From NCBI GenBank assembly GCA_020723285.1, contig DYJE01000032.1, forward strand, positions 1 through 63,313: a stretch of 63,313 bases of DNA. The letters run 5' to 3'. This document shows, piece by piece, positions 28,105 to 39,060 of this stretch. A model generated the notes under the pieces. That model did not search any database. It was not told where the DNA came from and was given only the letters and a program-made list of their open reading frames with translations. This DNA is from Desulforapulum autotrophicum. Its GTDB lineage: Bacteria; Desulfobacterota; Desulfobacteria; Desulfobacterales; Desulfolunaceae. The first letter of the stretch is position 1. Each line of letters opens with the position of its first letter. The position numbers were made by a program, and so were the translations under genes.

Positions 28105-28476
28105 ATGCCAACTATCAATCAACTTGTGCGCATCGGACGCAAAAGAACGAAGAAAAAGACAAATACTCCTGCTTTGATGGGCGGTCCACAGAAAAGAGGT
28201 GTATGTACACGTGTTTATACATCGACACCCAAAAAACCAAACTCTGCTCTTAGGAAAGTTGCCAGGGTTCGGTTGACAACGGGTGTTGAGGTGACAGCCT
28301 ATATTCCTGGCGTGGGACACAATCTTCAAGAACATTCGGTCGTTCTTGTGCGTGGCGGTCGTGTGAAGGACTTGCCTGGTGTGCGCTATCACATTGTAAG
28401 AGGCACTCTTGACACATTAGGTGTTGAAGACAGACGGCAGGGTAGATCCAAATACGGTGCAAGACGTCCTAAATAG
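28105..28476 (+). CDS. rpsL: Ribosomal protein S12
   Basis: The 123-residue decoding-centre protein has the [12 protein letters not shown] loop and the [11 protein letters not shown] segment, both in the streptomycin-sensitive wild-type form. The ribosome site is weak (GAATAGAGTG). It is the first gene of the str operon, with rpsG 60 nt downstream. Confidence 0.98.
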   Translation: MPTINQLVRIGRKRTKKKTNTPALMGGPQKRGVCTRVYTSTPKKPNSALRKVARVRLTTGVEVTAYIPGVGHNLQEHSVVLVRGGRVKDLPGVRYHIVRGTLDTLGVEDRRQGRSKYGARRPK

Positions 28477-28536
28477 TCAAGGTTTATAAAGTTTTTATTG
28501 AAACGCGAATTATAACTAAAAGGGTGCGTTAGGAAG

Positions 28537-29007
28537 ATGCCAAGAAGAAGGGAAGTTCCTCAAAGAAAAATTATGCCTGATCCAAGATACAACAGTGAAC
28601 TTGTATCTCGATTTATCGCTTGCATCATGTCTCAAGGTAAAAAAAGCACAGCCGAAAAGATTTTCTACGGTGCTTTTGACATCATTGAAACAAAAAGCGG
28701 TGAAAATCCTCTTGAAGTGTTTGAAAAGGCGATGGATAACGTCAAGCCGACAATTGAAGTCAAATCCCGGCGAGTGGGCGGTTCAACGTATCAGGTCCCG
28801 ACTGAAATCAGGCAGTCGAGAAGACGAGCTCTGGCTATCCGCTGGTTGATTGATTACTCTAAAAAGAGGTCAGAAAAGAGCATGGCAAGAAAGCTTGCTT
28901 CTGAGTTGCTCGATGCGGCTAACAACAGAGGGTCCTCGGTGAAAAAGAGGGAAGATACGCATAAGATGGCAGAAGCCAACAAAGCTTTCGCGCATTACAG
29001 ATGGTAA
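28537..29007 (+). CDS. rpsG: Ribosomal protein S7
   Basis: The 156-residue protein nucleates assembly of the 30S head and contacts tRNA in the E site. The family N-terminus [20 protein letters not shown] and the beta hairpin GGSTYQVP are present. In most bacteria fusA follows; here the next gene, after 88 nt, is tuf. Confidence 0.98.
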   Translation: MPRRREVPQRKIMPDPRYNSELVSRFIACIMSQGKKSTAEKIFYGAFDIIETKSGENPLEVFEKAMDNVKPTIEVKSRRVGGSTYQVPTEIRQSRRRALAIRWLIDYSKKRSEKSMARKLASELLDAANNRGSSVKKREDTHKMAEANKAFAHYRW

Positions 29008-29095
29008 TCGGCATTGATTGCAGAGAAGTGGAACTAAAATTCATCTGAAAAGTCTTATATATGACTTACCGGTATGACTCCGGAGGAGGACAATC

Positions 29096-30292
29096 ATGGC
29101 AAAGGAAAAATTTGAGAGGAATAAGCCGCATGTCAACATTGGAACGATCGGCCACATCGACCATGGAAAGACAACGCTGACGGCAGCGATCACGAAACAG
29201 AACGCGCTGCGTAGCGGAAAAGGCAAAGCGGTGGCATTTGATGAAATCGACAAGGCTCCGGAAGAAAAAGAGCGCGGAATCACGATCGCCACAGCCCATG
29301 TTGAATACGAGACTCCGAACAGACACTATGCCCATGTGGACTGCCCCGGCCATGCCGACTATATCAAGAACATGATCACCGGAGCTGCACAGATGGACGG
29401 CGCGATTCTGGTTGTGAGCGCGGACGACGGCCCCATGCCCCAGACCCGTGAGCACATCCTTCTTGCACGTCAGGTGGGTGTTCCCAAAATCGTAGTGTTC
29501 CTCAACAAATGCGACATGGTGGACGACGAAGAACTGATCGAGCTTGTAGAAATGGAGCTTCAGGAACTTCTCGACAAATATGAATTCCCCGGATCCGAAA
29601 CACCGATCATCCGCGGCAGCGCCCTGAAAGCCCTTGAGTGCGACGATCCCAAAGGCGATGATGCCCAGTGCATTTTTGCCCTGATGGATGCATGCGACTC
29701 CTACATTCCTGAACCGCAGCGCGACACGGACAAGACATTCCTCATGCCCATCGAAGATGTATTCAGCATTTCCGGTCGTGGAACCGTTGTTACCGGGCGT
29801 ATTGAAAGAGGTATCATCAAAACAGGTGAAGACGTGGAGATCGTGGGTATCCGTGAAACGATCAAAACGGTATGTACGGGCGTTGAAATGTTCAGAAAAA
29901 TTCTCGACGAAGGCCGCGCAGGCGACAACGTTGGGCTTCTTCTCCGCGGAACAAAACGTGATGAAGTTGAAAGAGGTCAGGTTGTGGCCAAACCGGGAAG
30001 CATCACACCGCACACCAAATTTTCTGCCGAGATTTACGTTTTGAGCAAGGAAGAAGGCGGACGTCACACCCCGTTTTTTACCGGCTACCGTCCCCAGTTT
30101 TTCTTCAGAACCACGGACGTGACAGGCATACTGAATCTTCCGGAAGGCGTTGAAATGATCATGCCTGGTGACAACGTGACCATTACTGCGGAACTGATTT
30201 CTCCCATCGCCATGGAAGAAGGTCTCCGTTTTGCGATCAGAGAAGGTGGAAGAACTGTCGGTGCAGGTGTTGTTGCCGGAATTATTCAATAA
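29096..30292 (+). CDS. tuf: Elongation factor Tu, copy 2
   Basis: The 398-residue protein is identical to copy 1 at 14542-15738. The shared DNA starts at the ATG and ends at the last codons (GGAATTATTCAATAA here, GGGATTATTCAATAG in copy 1); flanks outside the gene differ. A GGAGGAGG ribosome site lies upstream. It holds the tufA-type position in front of rpsJ, but without fusA before it. Confidence 0.98.
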   Translation: MAKEKFERNKPHVNIGTIGHIDHGKTTLTAAITKQNALRSGKGKAVAFDEIDKAPEEKERGITIATAHVEYETPNRHYAHVDCPGHADYIKNMITGAAQMDGAILVVSADDGPMPQTREHILLARQVGVPKIVVFLNKCDMVDDEELIELVEMELQELLDKYEFPGSETPIIRGSALKALECDDPKGDDAQCIFALMDACDSYIPEPQRDTDKTFLMPIEDVFSISGRGTVVTGRIERGIIKTGEDVEIVGIRETIKTVCTGVEMFRKILDEGRAGDNVGLLLRGTKRDEVERGQVVAKPGSITPHTKFSAEIYVLSKEEGGRHTPFFTGYRPQFFFRTTDVTGILNLPEGVEMIMPGDNVTITAELISPIAMEEGLRFAIREGGRTVGAGVVAGIIQ

Positions 30293-30307
30293 CTGGGATT
30301 TTTGACA

Positions 30308-30619
30308 ATGATGATAAATACAAAAATTAGGATCAGGCTGAGAGGATACGATCACAAGCTTCTGGACAGCTCAACGCTTGACATTGTGGATACAGCAAAG
30401 AAAACAGGGGCGCGTGTCGTCGGTCCTATTCCGCTGCCGACTCGTATCAACAAGTTCTGCATTCTTCGTTCTCCTCACGTGAATAAAAAATCCCGTGAGC
30501 AATTCGAAATCAGAACACATAAACGGTTGCTTGATATTCTTGAACCGACGCAACAGACCGTGGACGCACTTATGAAACTGGATCTTTCTCCCGGTGTAGA
30601 TGTCGAGATTAAACTGTAA
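30308..30619 (+). CDS. rpsJ: Ribosomal protein S10
   Basis: The 103-residue protein of the 30S head is also the NusG/NusB partner in antitermination and transcription-translation coupling. The signature [15 protein letters not shown] lies at the N-terminus. The start is uncertain by a codon (ATGATG), and a TTG two codons upstream is also in frame. It opens the S10 cluster directly behind tuf, 15 nt away, with no separate promoter seen. Confidence 0.97.
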   Translation: MMINTKIRIRLRGYDHKLLDSSTLDIVDTAKKTGARVVGPIPLPTRINKFCILRSPHVNKKSREQFEIRTHKRLLDILEPTQQTVDALMKLDLSPGVDVEIKL

Positions 30620-30631
30620 AGGGTAAGAAAC

Positions 30632-31258
30632 ATGGTCAGAGGAATTTTAGGTAAAAAAATTGGAATGACGAGTGTCTACACGGCGGACGGCAAATACATC
30701 CCTGTTACTGTTCTGCAAGTCGGTCCCTGCTTCGTCACTCAAATCAAATCAAAAGGCATTGATGGTTATGATGCCATTCAAGTTGGATTTGAAGAAAAAA
30801 AAGAAAAGCATGTGACCAAACCGTTAGTCGGACATTTCAAAAAAAGCGGCGATAAATTTTACGCACATCTGAAAGAGTTCGATGTACAGAACCCTGCCGA
30901 TTTTGTACTGGGCCAGGAATTAACGGTAGATATGTTTGAAATCGGTGAAATGATCCAAGTTACAGGCCAGTCAAAGGGACGCGGATTTGCCGGTACGATT
31001 AAACGTCATGGTTTCGGTCGCGGACCTGAAAGTCATGGTTGCCGCAATCACAGAGAACCTGGTTCAATTGGCTGTAGCGCCTGGCCTTCAAAAGTTATGC
31101 GTGGAAAGAGAATGCCTGGTCAGCTCGGATGTGATAAAACGACTGTTCGTAATCTGCAAATTGTTGATATCCGACCGGATGATAATGTGATTCTGATCAA
31201 AGGACAGGTTCCTGGCGCAAAATCAGGAATTGTTGAAATCAAAAGACCTTTGTTCTGA
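30632..31258 (+). CDS. rplC: Ribosomal protein L3
   Basis: The 208-residue early assembly protein reaches the peptidyl transferase centre with an extended loop. It begins [16 protein letters not shown] and contains the [18 protein letters not shown] and [19 protein letters not shown] segments of the family. It lies 12 nt after rpsJ. Confidence 0.98.
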   Translation: MVRGILGKKIGMTSVYTADGKYIPVTVLQVGPCFVTQIKSKGIDGYDAIQVGFEEKKEKHVTKPLVGHFKKSGDKFYAHLKEFDVQNPADFVLGQELTVDMFEIGEMIQVTGQSKGRGFAGTIKRHGFGRGPESHGCRNHREPGSIGCSAWPSKVMRGKRMPGQLGCDKTTVRNLQIVDIRPDDNVILIKGQVPGAKSGIVEIKRPLF

Positions 31259-31307
31259 TTAATGATAAACCGCAAAAATCAAGCTGATTGCGGTAATGAG
31301 GGTAAAT

Positions 31308-31931
31308 ATGGCTGTCGTTGACGTATTAAATGTTGCAGGAGAGAAAGTATCCCAGGCAGAACTTCCGGATGATATTTTCAATGTAACTGTAAAAAACAGT
31401 ATTCTGCATGAAGTTGTCAAAATGCAACTCGCCAATAAACGATCTGGAACCGCCTGTGTTAAAAACAGATCGGATGTTAAGGGGAGCACAAGAAAATTAT
31501 TTCGCCAGAAAGGAACCGGAAATGCCAGACCAGGTTCCATCAGATCGCCCTTAAGACGAGGCGGTGGTGTCATATTTGGCCCTCATCCAAAATCATGGGC
31601 TTACACGATTCCGAAGAAAGTTCGTCGTCTTGCCTTGAAAATGGCGCTCAGCACCAAACTTCAGAATGAATCACTCATGGTTCTTGATGGTTTTGATCTT
31701 TCGGAGATCAAAACTAAAAAAGTCAACGAGATTCTTATGACTTTAAATGCCGGCAAAGCCCTCATTATCATTCAAGGGGAGAACACGAATCTTGAACTGT
31801 CGGCAAGAAATATTCCCAAAGTAAAAGTTCTCAAAACTGAAGGTCTCAATGTTTACGATATTTTAAAGTATGACAAGTTAATTATTCTTGAGTCTTCAAT
31901 TAAAGGGATTGAAGGGAGACTTTCAGCATGA
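31308..31931 (+). CDS. rplD: Ribosomal protein L4
   Basis: The 207-residue protein lines the exit tunnel with its long loop ([21 protein letters not shown]). The start at MAVVDVLNV is preferred to an ATG four codons upstream because GAGGGTAAAT then acts as the ribosome site. The last four bases overlap rplW (ATGA). Confidence 0.97.
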   Translation: MAVVDVLNVAGEKVSQAELPDDIFNVTVKNSILHEVVKMQLANKRSGTACVKNRSDVKGSTRKLFRQKGTGNARPGSIRSPLRRGGGVIFGPHPKSWAYTIPKKVRRLALKMALSTKLQNESLMVLDGFDLSEIKTKKVNEILMTLNAGKALIIIQGENTNLELSARNIPKVKVLKTEGLNVYDILKYDKLIILESSIKGIEGRLSA

Positions 31932-32215
31932 GCCAGTTTGATATTATTTTGAAACCGTTGAACACAGAAAAAACAAACATGCAGCATGAAGATTTGAACA
32001 AGGTTTTCTTTGAGGTTGATAAATGTGCCAACCGTATTGAAATCAAGAAAGCCATTGAATCCATATTCAAGGTAAAAGTCTCAGCTGTGAATACGGTTCA
32101 GATTAAAGGCAAGAAAAAACAAAGAGGCAAGATTACCGGTAAACGCCGGGACTGGAAAAAAGCAATCGTAACTTTGATGCCTGGCGAAAGAATAGATTTC
32201 TTTGAAGGTGTATAA
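31928..32215 (+). CDS. rplW: Ribosomal protein L23
   Basis: The 95-residue protein sits at the tunnel exit, where trigger factor and SRP dock. It has the LNTEKTNMQ start and the [20 protein letters not shown] extended loop. It is translationally coupled to rplD by a four-base overlap. Confidence 0.97.
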   Translation: MSQFDIILKPLNTEKTNMQHEDLNKVFFEVDKCANRIEIKKAIESIFKVKVSAVNTVQIKGKKKQRGKITGKRRDWKKAIVTLMPGERIDFFEGV

Positions 32216-32228
32216 TTCGGGGGATTAG

Positions 32229-33056
32229 ATGTCAGCAATACGAAAATCAAAAGCAACATCACCGGGTCGAAGATTCCAAGAATATTCAACTTTTGAAGGA
32301 ATAACAAAAAAAGATCCGGAAAAGAGTTTACTTAGACCTATTAAGAAAAGCGGTGGTCGAAATGCTTCAGGTCGTGTAACGTGCCGTCACAAAGGTGGTG
32401 GACACAAACGTCATTACCGAATCATTGATTTTAAAAGAGATAAAATCGCTATTCCTGCAAAAGTGACAGCTATCGAATACGATCCTAACCGATCTGCAAG
32501 AATTGCTCTTCTTACCTATGCCGACGGAGAAAAACGTTACATTCTGGCACCTATTAATCTTAATGTTGGTGACACTGTAACTGCCGGACAAGGTTCGGAT
32601 ATAAAACCCGGTAACTCACTGCCACTGGAGTTTATACCTCTTGGAACTCAGATCCATAATATTGAGCTTAAGTTAGGTAAAGGTGGTCAGATCGTTCGCG
32701 GTGCCGGGACATTCGCACAGCTCATGGCCAAGGAAAAATCATACGCCATGGTCAGACTTCCTTCCAGTGAAGTCAGAATGGTTCTTCTGAAGTGTTCTGC
32801 GACAGTAGGAAGACTGGGTAACACAGAGCATAACAGCATCAGCAAGGGTAAAGCCGGTAGAACGCGTTGGATGGGTGTCAGACCCAGCGTTCGAGGTGTT
32901 GCCATGAACCCCGTAGATCACCCGATGGGTGGTGGTGAAGGTCGATCTTCCGGTGGTCGTCATCCTTGTACTCCCTGGGGTAAACCTACCAAGGGTTGCA
33001 GAACACGGATGAATAAAACGACAAACAAATATATCGTTAAACGACGCGCCAAATAA
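32229..33056 (+). CDS. rplB: Ribosomal protein L2
   Basis: The 275-residue protein is essential for subunit joining and the peptidyl transferase region. The conserved histidine lies in [18 protein letters not shown], and the glycine-rich C-terminus is intact. It lies 13 nt after rplW. Confidence 0.98.
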   Translation: MSAIRKSKATSPGRRFQEYSTFEGITKKDPEKSLLRPIKKSGGRNASGRVTCRHKGGGHKRHYRIIDFKRDKIAIPAKVTAIEYDPNRSARIALLTYADGEKRYILAPINLNVGDTVTAGQGSDIKPGNSLPLEFIPLGTQIHNIELKLGKGGQIVRGAGTFAQLMAKEKSYAMVRLPSSEVRMVLLKCSATVGRLGNTEHNSISKGKAGRTRWMGVRPSVRGVAMNPVDHPMGGGEGRSSGGRHPCTPWGKPTKGCRTRMNKTTNKYIVKRRAK

Positions 33057-33108
33057 ACTTTGAGCATATCAGCCATAAAGGCATTGAAGATTAAGAGCAG
33101 GAGAGAAT

Positions 33109-33387
33109 ATGCCTCGTTCGTTAAAAAAAGGCCCCTTTGTTGAGCCGAAACTCGTTCAGAAAGTACTCGTGGCTCAAGAAAATCGGAGCAACTTGGTTAT
33201 TAAAACCTGGTCAAGACGATCTACCATCATTCCTGAAATGGTCGGACTGACATTTGCTGTGCACAATGGGAAAAAGTTCGTTCCGGTTTTTGTAACGGAA
33301 AACATGGTAGGGCATAAACTCGGTGAGTTCTCGCCGACACGAACTTTCTATGGACATGCTGGTGATAAGAAGACCAAGAAAAAATAA
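33109..33387 (+). CDS. rpsS: Ribosomal protein S19
   Basis: The 92-residue 30S head protein begins [16 protein letters not shown] and contains [14 protein letters not shown], both family signatures. Its C-terminal tail contacts the tRNAs. It has a GGAGAG ribosome site and lies 52 nt after rplB. Confidence 0.98.
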   Translation: MPRSLKKGPFVEPKLVQKVLVAQENRSNLVIKTWSRRSTIIPEMVGLTFAVHNGKKFVPVFVTENMVGHKLGEFSPTRTFYGHAGDKKTKKK

Positions 33388-33417
33388 ACCGCTTTTAAAA
33401 GAACAAGGAATATAGCG

Positions 33418-33756
33418 ATGGAGGTTAAGGCTGTAGCGAAGCATGTGCGCATTTCCCCCCAAAAGGTCCGAAAAATAATCGGAGATATCAAGGGAAAAAA
33501 AGTGGAAAGCGGACTGAGTTCACTAAAATTCATGCCCCAAAAGGCTTCAGGTATTGTTGAGAAAATTTTGAAATCAGCTGTTGCTAACGCTGATCACAAC
33601 AACAATATGGATGTTGACTCACTGTTTATTAAAAATATTATTGTCGATTCCGGGCCATCTCTGAAAAGGTTCAGACCGCGGGCAAGAGGCAGAGGGGCAA
33701 GAATATTGAAACGTACGAGTCATATCACTGTCGTTGTAGCTGATGAAGCGAAGTAG
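33418..33756 (+). CDS. rplV: Ribosomal protein L22
   Basis: The 112-residue protein has a beta hairpin ([20 protein letters not shown]) that lines the exit tunnel and is a known macrolide resistance site; it looks wild-type. It lies 17 nt before rpsC. Confidence 0.97.
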   Translation: MEVKAVAKHVRISPQKVRKIIGDIKGKKVESGLSSLKFMPQKASGIVEKILKSAVANADHNNNMDVDSLFIKNIIVDSGPSLKRFRPRARGRGARILKRTSHITVVVADEAK

Positions 33757-33773
33757 GACAGGAGGAGAATACT

Positions 33774-34418
33774 TTGGGCCAGAAAGTTAATCCAATAGGA
33801 ATGAGACTGGGAATTATTAAAACTTGGGATTCCCGATGGTATGCTGATAAAGAATACGCGGATTACGTCATTCAGGATTTTACGATACGAGAATACCTGA
33901 AAGAAAGATTATATCACGCGGGCATTTCAAAAATTGAAATTGACAGATCATCTAAGCGTATCAGACTTAGACTTTTTACAGCACGCCCTGGAATTGTTAT
34001 TGGCAAAAAAGGTGCGGAAATCGGCGTTCTGAAAAATGATCTTTCGAAAATACTGTCAAACTACGGGCCAGATGCGCAAGAAATCATGATCGATATTCAG
34101 GAAATCAAAAGACCTGAAATCGATGCACAGATGGTCGCTGAAAATATTGCACTTCAGCTTGAACGACGAGTTGCATTTCGAAGAGCCATGAAACGTTGTG
34201 TAACTTCTGCGATGCGCTTTGGGGCTGAAGGCATAAAAACCATATGTTCCGGTCGCTTGGGTGGAGCTGAAATGGCAAGGACCGAGTGGTACAGGGAAGG
34301 ACGAGTTCCGCTCCATACTCTCAGGGCAGATATTGATTACGGTTTTGCCGAAGCGAAAACAACGTACGGAATCATCGGTGTAAAAGTGTTTATTTTCAAA
34401 GGTGAAATTCTAAAATAG
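33774..34418 (+). CDS. rpsC: Ribosomal protein S3
   Basis: The 214-residue protein of the mRNA entry site has an N-terminal KH domain ([16 protein letters not shown]) and the C-terminal domain [20 protein letters not shown]. It starts at TTG behind AGGAGGAG, giving the family N-terminus [13 protein letters not shown]. Confidence 0.98.
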   Translation: MGQKVNPIGMRLGIIKTWDSRWYADKEYADYVIQDFTIREYLKERLYHAGISKIEIDRSSKRIRLRLFTARPGIVIGKKGAEIGVLKNDLSKILSNYGPDAQEIMIDIQEIKRPEIDAQMVAENIALQLERRVAFRRAMKRCVTSAMRFGAEGIKTICSGRLGGAEMARTEWYREGRVPLHTLRADIDYGFAEAKTTYGIIGVKVFIFKGEILK

Positions 34419-34470
34419 TATATCTTTGAGCATGACGCGTGCTGAACAATTAGAGTAGGAGAACTGGGAC

Positions 34471-34887
34471 ATGCTAAGTCCAAAAAAAGTTAAATTCCGC
34501 AAACAACAGAGAGGACGAATGAAGGGTGAGTCTCACCGTGGAGCAACCCTTACCTTCGGAGAGTACGGACTTCAAGCTGTTGAATGCGGTTATATCAATG
34601 CTCGTCAGATCGAAGCCGCACGTATCGCAATGACTCGTCACGTCAAACGTGGTGGTAAAACATGGATCCGTTTCTTTCCGGACAAACCTGTTACGAAAAA
34701 ACCCGCTGAAGTTCGAATGGGTAAAGGTAAAGGACCGACAGATGCGTGGGTTGCTGTCGTGAGACCCGGTAAAATTCTCTATGAGATGGAAGGCGTCTCA
34801 AGAGAAATGGCCATGGAAGCCTTGAGACTTGCATCACATAAACTTTCTATCAAAACGAAGTTTATTGAGAGAGGATTATACAAATGA
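34471..34887 (+). CDS. rplP: Ribosomal protein L16
   Basis: The 138-residue protein lies near the A-site tRNA elbow. It begins [19 protein letters not shown] and contains [17 protein letters not shown]. It overlaps rpmC by four bases. Confidence 0.98.
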   Translation: MLSPKKVKFRKQQRGRMKGESHRGATLTFGEYGLQAVECGYINARQIEAARIAMTRHVKRGGKTWIRFFPDKPVTKKPAEVRMGKGKGPTDAWVAVVRPGKILYEMEGVSREMAMEALRLASHKLSIKTKFIERGLYK

Positions 34888-35078
34888 AAAAAAACCCGAT
34901 TCTTTCCTTGAATCCAGAAGAATTTGGAAAAAAACTCGTGGAACTCAAGGAAGAGTACTTTAATTTAAGATTTCAGCACGGTGTCGGCCAGCTTGAAAAA
35001 AATTCGTCTCTCAGAAGCGTTAGACGGAACATCGCTCGCCTCAAAACTGTTATGAGATCGAATGAACTTTCTAAATAA
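34884..35078 (+). CDS. rpmC: Ribosomal protein L29
   Basis: The 64-residue helical hairpin at the tunnel exit contains the [21 protein letters not shown] motif of L29. The start ATGA overlaps the rplP stop, so translation is coupled. Confidence 0.95.
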   Translation: MKKNPILSLNPEEFGKKLVELKEEYFNLRFQHGVGQLEKNSSLRSVRRNIARLKTVMRSNELSK

Positions 35079-35096
35079 AAGAAGAGCATCAGACCT

Positions 35097-35354
35097 ATGA
35101 ATAAAAGAGGGCATGTAAGACAAATTCTTGGAACTGTGACTTCGGACAAGATGGACAAGACCGTAGTCGTACTGGTTGAGCGTATCGTCAAGCACAAACT
35201 TTACAAGAAATTTATCAAGCAGCACACGAAATTCGCTGCTCATGATGAAAACAATGTTTGTAAAGTCGGTGACAAGGTACTTCTTACTGAGACGCGACCG
35301 CTGAGCAAGATGAAACGCTACCGTGTTAGTAAAATAGTCGAAAAAGCTGTTTAG
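35097..35354 (+). CDS. rpsQ: Ribosomal protein S17
   Basis: The 85-residue OB-fold protein of the 30S body has [18 protein letters not shown] and the C-terminal [20 protein letters not shown] of the family. It lies 18 nt after rpmC. Confidence 0.97.
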   Translation: MNKRGHVRQILGTVTSDKMDKTVVVLVERIVKHKLYKKFIKQHTKFAAHDENNVCKVGDKVLLTETRPLSKMKRYRVSKIVEKAV

Positions 35355-35371
35355 ATAAGAGGTTATGTAAA

Positions 35372-35740
35372 ATGATTCAGACTGAGACACGTTTAACTTC
35401 TGCCGACAATTCTGGTGCAAGAGAACTTTACTGCATAAAGATCTTAGGCGGTTCGAAAAAAAGATATGCTCGTGTTGGCGATATCATCGTTGTTTCGATT
35501 AAAGACGCCATGCCCAATTCCAAAGTGAAAAAGGGCGATGTTATGAAAGCGGTCATTGTTAGAACGAAAAAAGAGATCCGGCGACCCGACGGAAGTTATA
35601 TCCGGTTTGATGATAATTCCGCTGTTTTAATTAACACCAACAGAGAGCCCGTCGGAACACGAATTTTTGGGCCAGTTGCAAGAGAACTCAGAGCAAAGAA
35701 ATTTATGCGTATAATTTCTTTGGCACCTGAGGTTCTTTGA
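35372..35740 (+). CDS. rplN: Ribosomal protein L14
   Basis: The 122-residue protein forms intersubunit bridge B8. It begins [21 protein letters not shown] and ends [23 protein letters not shown], both diagnostic. It follows rpsQ by 17 nt. Confidence 0.98.
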   Translation: MIQTETRLTSADNSGARELYCIKILGGSKKRYARVGDIIVVSIKDAMPNSKVKKGDVMKAVIVRTKKEIRRPDGSYIRFDDNSAVLINTNREPVGTRIFGPVARELRAKKFMRIISLAPEVL

Positions 35741-35774
35741 TTGATACGTCTTTGAGCTTTTTGGAGATATCCTT

Positions 35775-36104
35775 ATGAACGCGGTAAAAACTCGAATTAA
35801 AAAAGATGACAAAGTTAAGATCATCACCGGAAAAGACAAGGGAAAGATCGGAAAGATTCTTAAAGTTGTCAATAAAACCAATCGTGTGATTGTAGAAAAT
35901 ATAAATATCGTTAAATCGCATCAGAAACCAAACATGAAAAATCCTCAGGGTGGTATCATCAGCAAGGAATCCCCCATCGATTTCTCTAATGTCATGCTTA
36001 TGTGCAATCACTGCATGACTCCTATTCGTATCAAGATGAAAACTCTTGAAGATGGGAAAAAAGTTCGTGTTTGCCCCAAATGCAGTGAAACAATTGATGC
36101 GTAA
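35775..36104 (+). CDS. rplX: Ribosomal protein L24 with a C-terminal zinc-type motif
   Basis: The 109-residue assembly initiator protein has a KOW motif near the N-terminus ([19 protein letters not shown]). The C-terminal part has two CxxC pairs (CNHC and CPKC), which could bind zinc; this occurs in some bacterial L24 proteins but not in that of Escherichia coli. It lies 20 nt before rplE. Confidence 0.96.
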   Translation: MNAVKTRIKKDDKVKIITGKDKGKIGKILKVVNKTNRVIVENINIVKSHQKPNMKNPQGGIISKESPIDFSNVMLMCNHCMTPIRIKMKTLEDGKKVRVCPKCSETIDA

Positions 36105-36124
36105 GGATTTCTCGGAGGATTCCA

Positions 36125-36664
36125 ATGTCTGAATTATATGATTTTTATCGAAATGATGTTGTTCCAAAGCTTAAAGAAAAATATAATTACAAGAATGTGA
36201 TGCAGATTCCACGCATTGAAAAAGTTGTTCTTAACATGGGACTTGGTGAAGCTATTAAAAATGCTAAAATCCTTGAGTCTGCTGCTGCGGAACTGACCCT
36301 TATTTCAGGGCAGAAACCAGTTATCACACGATCTAAAAAATCAATATCTGCATTTAAACTCAGAGAGGGTATGCCTATCGGATGTACAGTTACCCTGCGC
36401 CGAGAAAAGATGTGGGATTTTATCAATCGTCTCGTGAATGTTTCTCTTCCTCGAATCCGTGACTTCAGAGGCGTTTCTGGTAAAGCTTTCGATGGTAGAG
36501 GTAATTATACACTGGGAATCCGTGAGCAGATCATATTCCCGGAAATTCAATATGACAAGATCGATAAAATCAAGGGCTTGAATGTAACGGTCGTTACAAG
36601 TGCTAAAACCGACGAAGAAAGTAAAGAACTTCTGAAGTTACTCGGAATGCCTTTTAGAAATTGA
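36125..36664 (+). CDS. rplE: Ribosomal protein L5
   Basis: The 179-residue protein binds 5S rRNA and contacts P-site tRNA. It contains the family segments [11 protein letters not shown] and [19 protein letters not shown]. It has a CGGAGG ribosome site upstream. Confidence 0.98.
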   Translation: MSELYDFYRNDVVPKLKEKYNYKNVMQIPRIEKVVLNMGLGEAIKNAKILESAAAELTLISGQKPVITRSKKSISAFKLREGMPIGCTVTLRREKMWDFINRLVNVSLPRIRDFRGVSGKAFDGRGNYTLGIREQIIFPEIQYDKIDKIKGLNVTVVTSAKTDEESKELLKLLGMPFRN

Positions 36665-36730
36665 TTTTTAATGGATGTTTCGAGTGTTTAATAGAAACGA
36701 GAATTTGAGTTAAATCAAGGAGATCACGTT

Positions 36731-36916
36731 TTGGCAAGAAAATCACTGATTGCGAAAGCAGCAAGAAAAGCAAAGTTCAAAGTGAGAACATACAACAGAT
36801 GCCCGTTATGCGGTAGACCAAGAGCTTTCATCAGAAAATTTGGTATTTGCAGGATATGTTTTAGAGAACTTGCTTCTCAAGGTAAACTGCCTGGCGTGAC
36901 GAAATCCAGCTGGTAA
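36731..36916 (+). CDS. rpsN: Ribosomal protein S14 (type Z, zinc form)
   Basis: The 61-residue short form has CPLC and CRIC pairs that bind zinc. It starts at TTG ([16 protein letters not shown]) behind AAGGAG. The long zinc-free form of enterobacteria is not present here. Confidence 0.97.
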   Translation: MARKSLIAKAARKAKFKVRTYNRCPLCGRPRAFIRKFGICRICFRELASQGKLPGVTKSSW

Positions 36917-36953
36917 ATCATTAACGTAGTTTTTAAACATGGAGTGAACTGAA

Positions 36954-37352
36954 ATGAGTATGAGTGATCCAATAGCGGACATGCTTACGCGGATACGAAA
37001 CGCTGGTAAAGCAAAGTTTCCGACAGTGGATATCCCAGGCTCGAAACTTAAAGTTGAGCTGGCTAAAATTCTAAAAAGCAGTGGTTACATCAAAAATTAT
37101 AAATTTGTTGATGACGGGAAGCAGGGAATGCTCCGCGTCTATCTCAAATATGAATCCAGCGGAACTCATGCAATATACGGTCTGGAAAGAATCAGTAAGC
37201 CAAGCCGTAGGATATATACTGCCGCTAAAGATATCAAGCCTGTTTATAATGGACTTGGGATTGCGATCATTTCAACATCTAAAGGGGTCATGACGGACAT
37301 TCAGGCGAAAAAAGATAATCTTGGGGGAGAAATCCTCTGTAACGTCTGGTAA
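36954..37352 (+). CDS. rpsH: Ribosomal protein S8
   Basis: The 132-residue 30S assembly protein begins MSMSDPIADMLTRIRN and ends with GVMTDIQAKKDNLGGEILC. In other bacteria it represses the spc operon; the target site was not located here. The first ATG is used because GGAG lies 9 nt upstream. Confidence 0.98.
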   Translation: MSMSDPIADMLTRIRNAGKAKFPTVDIPGSKLKVELAKILKSSGYIKNYKFVDDGKQGMLRVYLKYESSGTHAIYGLERISKPSRRIYTAAKDIKPVYNGLGIAIISTSKGVMTDIQAKKDNLGGEILCNVW

Positions 37353-37366
37353 ATAAGGAGCTTGTT

Positions 37367-37900
37367 ATGTCTCGAATAGGTAAAAAACCCATTCAAATCC
37401 CTGATAAAGTAGAAGTATCTTACGATAACAACCTTATAAAGATTACCGGACCCAAGGGTTCACTTGAAGAAAAGATACATCCATCAGTAAGGGTCAAGAT
37501 CGAAGATCAGGTCATTCTTATTGAGATAGCAAATAACGATAAAAATGCCGATGCTTTTCATGGAATGACACGTGCCAATGTCGCCAACATGGTTAAAGGA
37601 GTCCATGAAGGTTTCTTAAGGGTTCTTGAAGTTAATGGAATCGGATACAGAGTGGAAGTCAAGGAACAAACGCTTGTCCTAAGTGTAGGGTATTCGAAAC
37701 CTGTAGAATATATTCTGCCCTCAGATATCAAGGCCGAAGTTGAAAAGAACCAGATTAAATTGAACGGAATCGATAAACAGAAGCTCGGTCAAGTTGCTGC
37801 TGAAATTAGAAGTATCAGATCACCTGAACCTTACAAGGGCAAGGGAATCAAATACCTCGAAGAAGTTATACAAAAGAAAGCTGGAAAAACAGCTGCTTAG
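37367..37900 (+). CDS. rplF: Ribosomal protein L6
   Basis: The 177-residue protein near the sarcin-ricin loop has two similar domains. It begins MSRIGKKPIQIPDKVEV, and the signature PEPYKGKGIKYLEEVI lies near the C-terminus. It lies 14 nt after rpsH. Confidence 0.98.
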   Translation: MSRIGKKPIQIPDKVEVSYDNNLIKITGPKGSLEEKIHPSVRVKIEDQVILIEIANNDKNADAFHGMTRANVANMVKGVHEGFLRVLEVNGIGYRVEVKEQTLVLSVGYSKPVEYILPSDIKAEVEKNQIKLNGIDKQKLGQVAAEIRSIRSPEPYKGKGIKYLEEVIQKKAGKTAA

Positions 37901-37983
37901 TTTTACCTAAACGTAATAATTACAAGTCAAGGTGGTGATTGGATTTAAAATTGATTCAATCCGAGCCACAAAGGTGGATAATC

Positions 37984-38340
37984 ATGGGAAACCTTTCGAA
38001 AAACGATAAAAGACTTAAAAGAAAAGTCCGCATAAGAAAAAGAGTTACAGGAACCGAAGAAAGACCAAGACTCTGTGTGTTCAGAAGCGCAAAGCATATT
38101 TACGCTCAGATTATCGATGACACCATCGGTAAAACCATCGTGTCAGCATCAACAATTGAAAAAGAGTTTGTAAAAGCTGGTGACAAAAAAGCCTGCGCAT
38201 CAACGGTTGGCAAAACACTGGCTTCAAGAGCGATGGACAACGGTATCAAGAAGGTCGTTTTTGATCGAAACGGCTATCTTTTCCATGGAAGGCTTAAAGC
38301 ACTTGCTGACGGAGCGAGAGAAGCCGGGCTTGATTTTTAG
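37984..38340 (+). CDS. rplR: Ribosomal protein L18
   Basis: The 118-residue 5S rRNA-binding protein starts at the ATG giving [20 protein letters not shown], which has AAAGGTGG 8 nt upstream and fits the family length. An in-frame TTG at 37939, with its own AAGGTGG, would add 15 residues that do not fit the family. The C-terminus [13 protein letters not shown] is typical. Confidence 0.95.
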   Translation: MGNLSKNDKRLKRKVRIRKRVTGTEERPRLCVFRSAKHIYAQIIDDTIGKTIVSASTIEKEFVKAGDKKACASTVGKTLASRAMDNGIKKVVFDRNGYLFHGRLKALADGAREAGLDF

Positions 38341-38356
38341 TTAAGGAGGATTTCCC

Positions 38357-38851
38357 TTGTTTAAGAAAGAAACAGACGATAATCAGCTTATCGATAAAGT
38401 CGTTCATATTAACAGAGTCGCTAAAGTAGTTAAGGGCGGAAGGCGATTCAGTTTCAGCGCCATCGTTGTCGTCGGTGATGGAGAAGGTCGTGTTGGATGT
38501 GGGCTTGGAAAAGCTGGTGAAGTGCCTGAAGCTATCCGAAAAGGCGTTGAAAAAGCAAAAAAATCCATGGTACCCGTCACCGTAGTCAATGGTACGATTC
38601 CTTATGAAACCATTGGAAAGTTTGGTGCAGGGCGTGTTCTTCTTAAACCCGCCTCCGATGGTACCGGAGTTATTGCCGGTGGAGCGGTAAGAGCTGTTCT
38701 TGAAGCAGTAGGCGTCAGAAATATTCTGACCAAATGCATGGGATCGCACAATCCTCATAATGTTGTAAAAGCAACCATTGCCGGTTTAAAACAGCTTCAG
38801 AGCAGAAAACAGGTCGCTCAACGAAGAGGAATGAACGTCGAAGATCTTTAA
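38357..38851 (+). CDS. rpsE: Ribosomal protein S5
   Basis: The 164-residue protein affects translational accuracy. It contains [19 protein letters not shown] and [15 protein letters not shown]. It starts at TTG behind AAGGAGG. The spectinomycin loop (KGGRRF) looks wild-type. Confidence 0.97.
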   Translation: MFKKETDDNQLIDKVVHINRVAKVVKGGRRFSFSAIVVVGDGEGRVGCGLGKAGEVPEAIRKGVEKAKKSMVPVTVVNGTIPYETIGKFGAGRVLLKPASDGTGVIAGGAVRAVLEAVGVRNILTKCMGSHNPHNVVKATIAGLKQLQSRKQVAQRRGMNVEDL

Positions 38852-38865
38852 TGAAGGATAATGAT

Positions 38866-39060
38866 ATGGCTTCAAAAATTAAGGTGACTCTTGTTAAAAG
38901 CATGATCGGAAGACCCGCGAAACATCGCGATGTTCTCAAAGGTATGCGGCTGACAAAGGTTAATAAAACTGTAATTATGGAAGATAATTCTTCTACAAGG
39001 GGAATGATCAATAAAGTTAATCACTTATTGAGCGTGGAGGAAGCAGCAAATGAAGCTTAA
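38866..39060 (+). CDS. rpmD: Ribosomal protein L30
   Basis: The 64-residue protein begins [17 protein letters not shown]; an upstream ATG at 38851 overlaps the rpsE stop but has no better ribosome site. The C-terminus extends slightly past the usual L30 end ([17 protein letters not shown]) and overlaps rplO by 11 bases. Confidence 0.94.
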   Translation: MASKIKVTLVKSMIGRPAKHRDVLKGMRLTKVNKTVIMEDNSSTRGMINKVNHLLSVEEAANEA

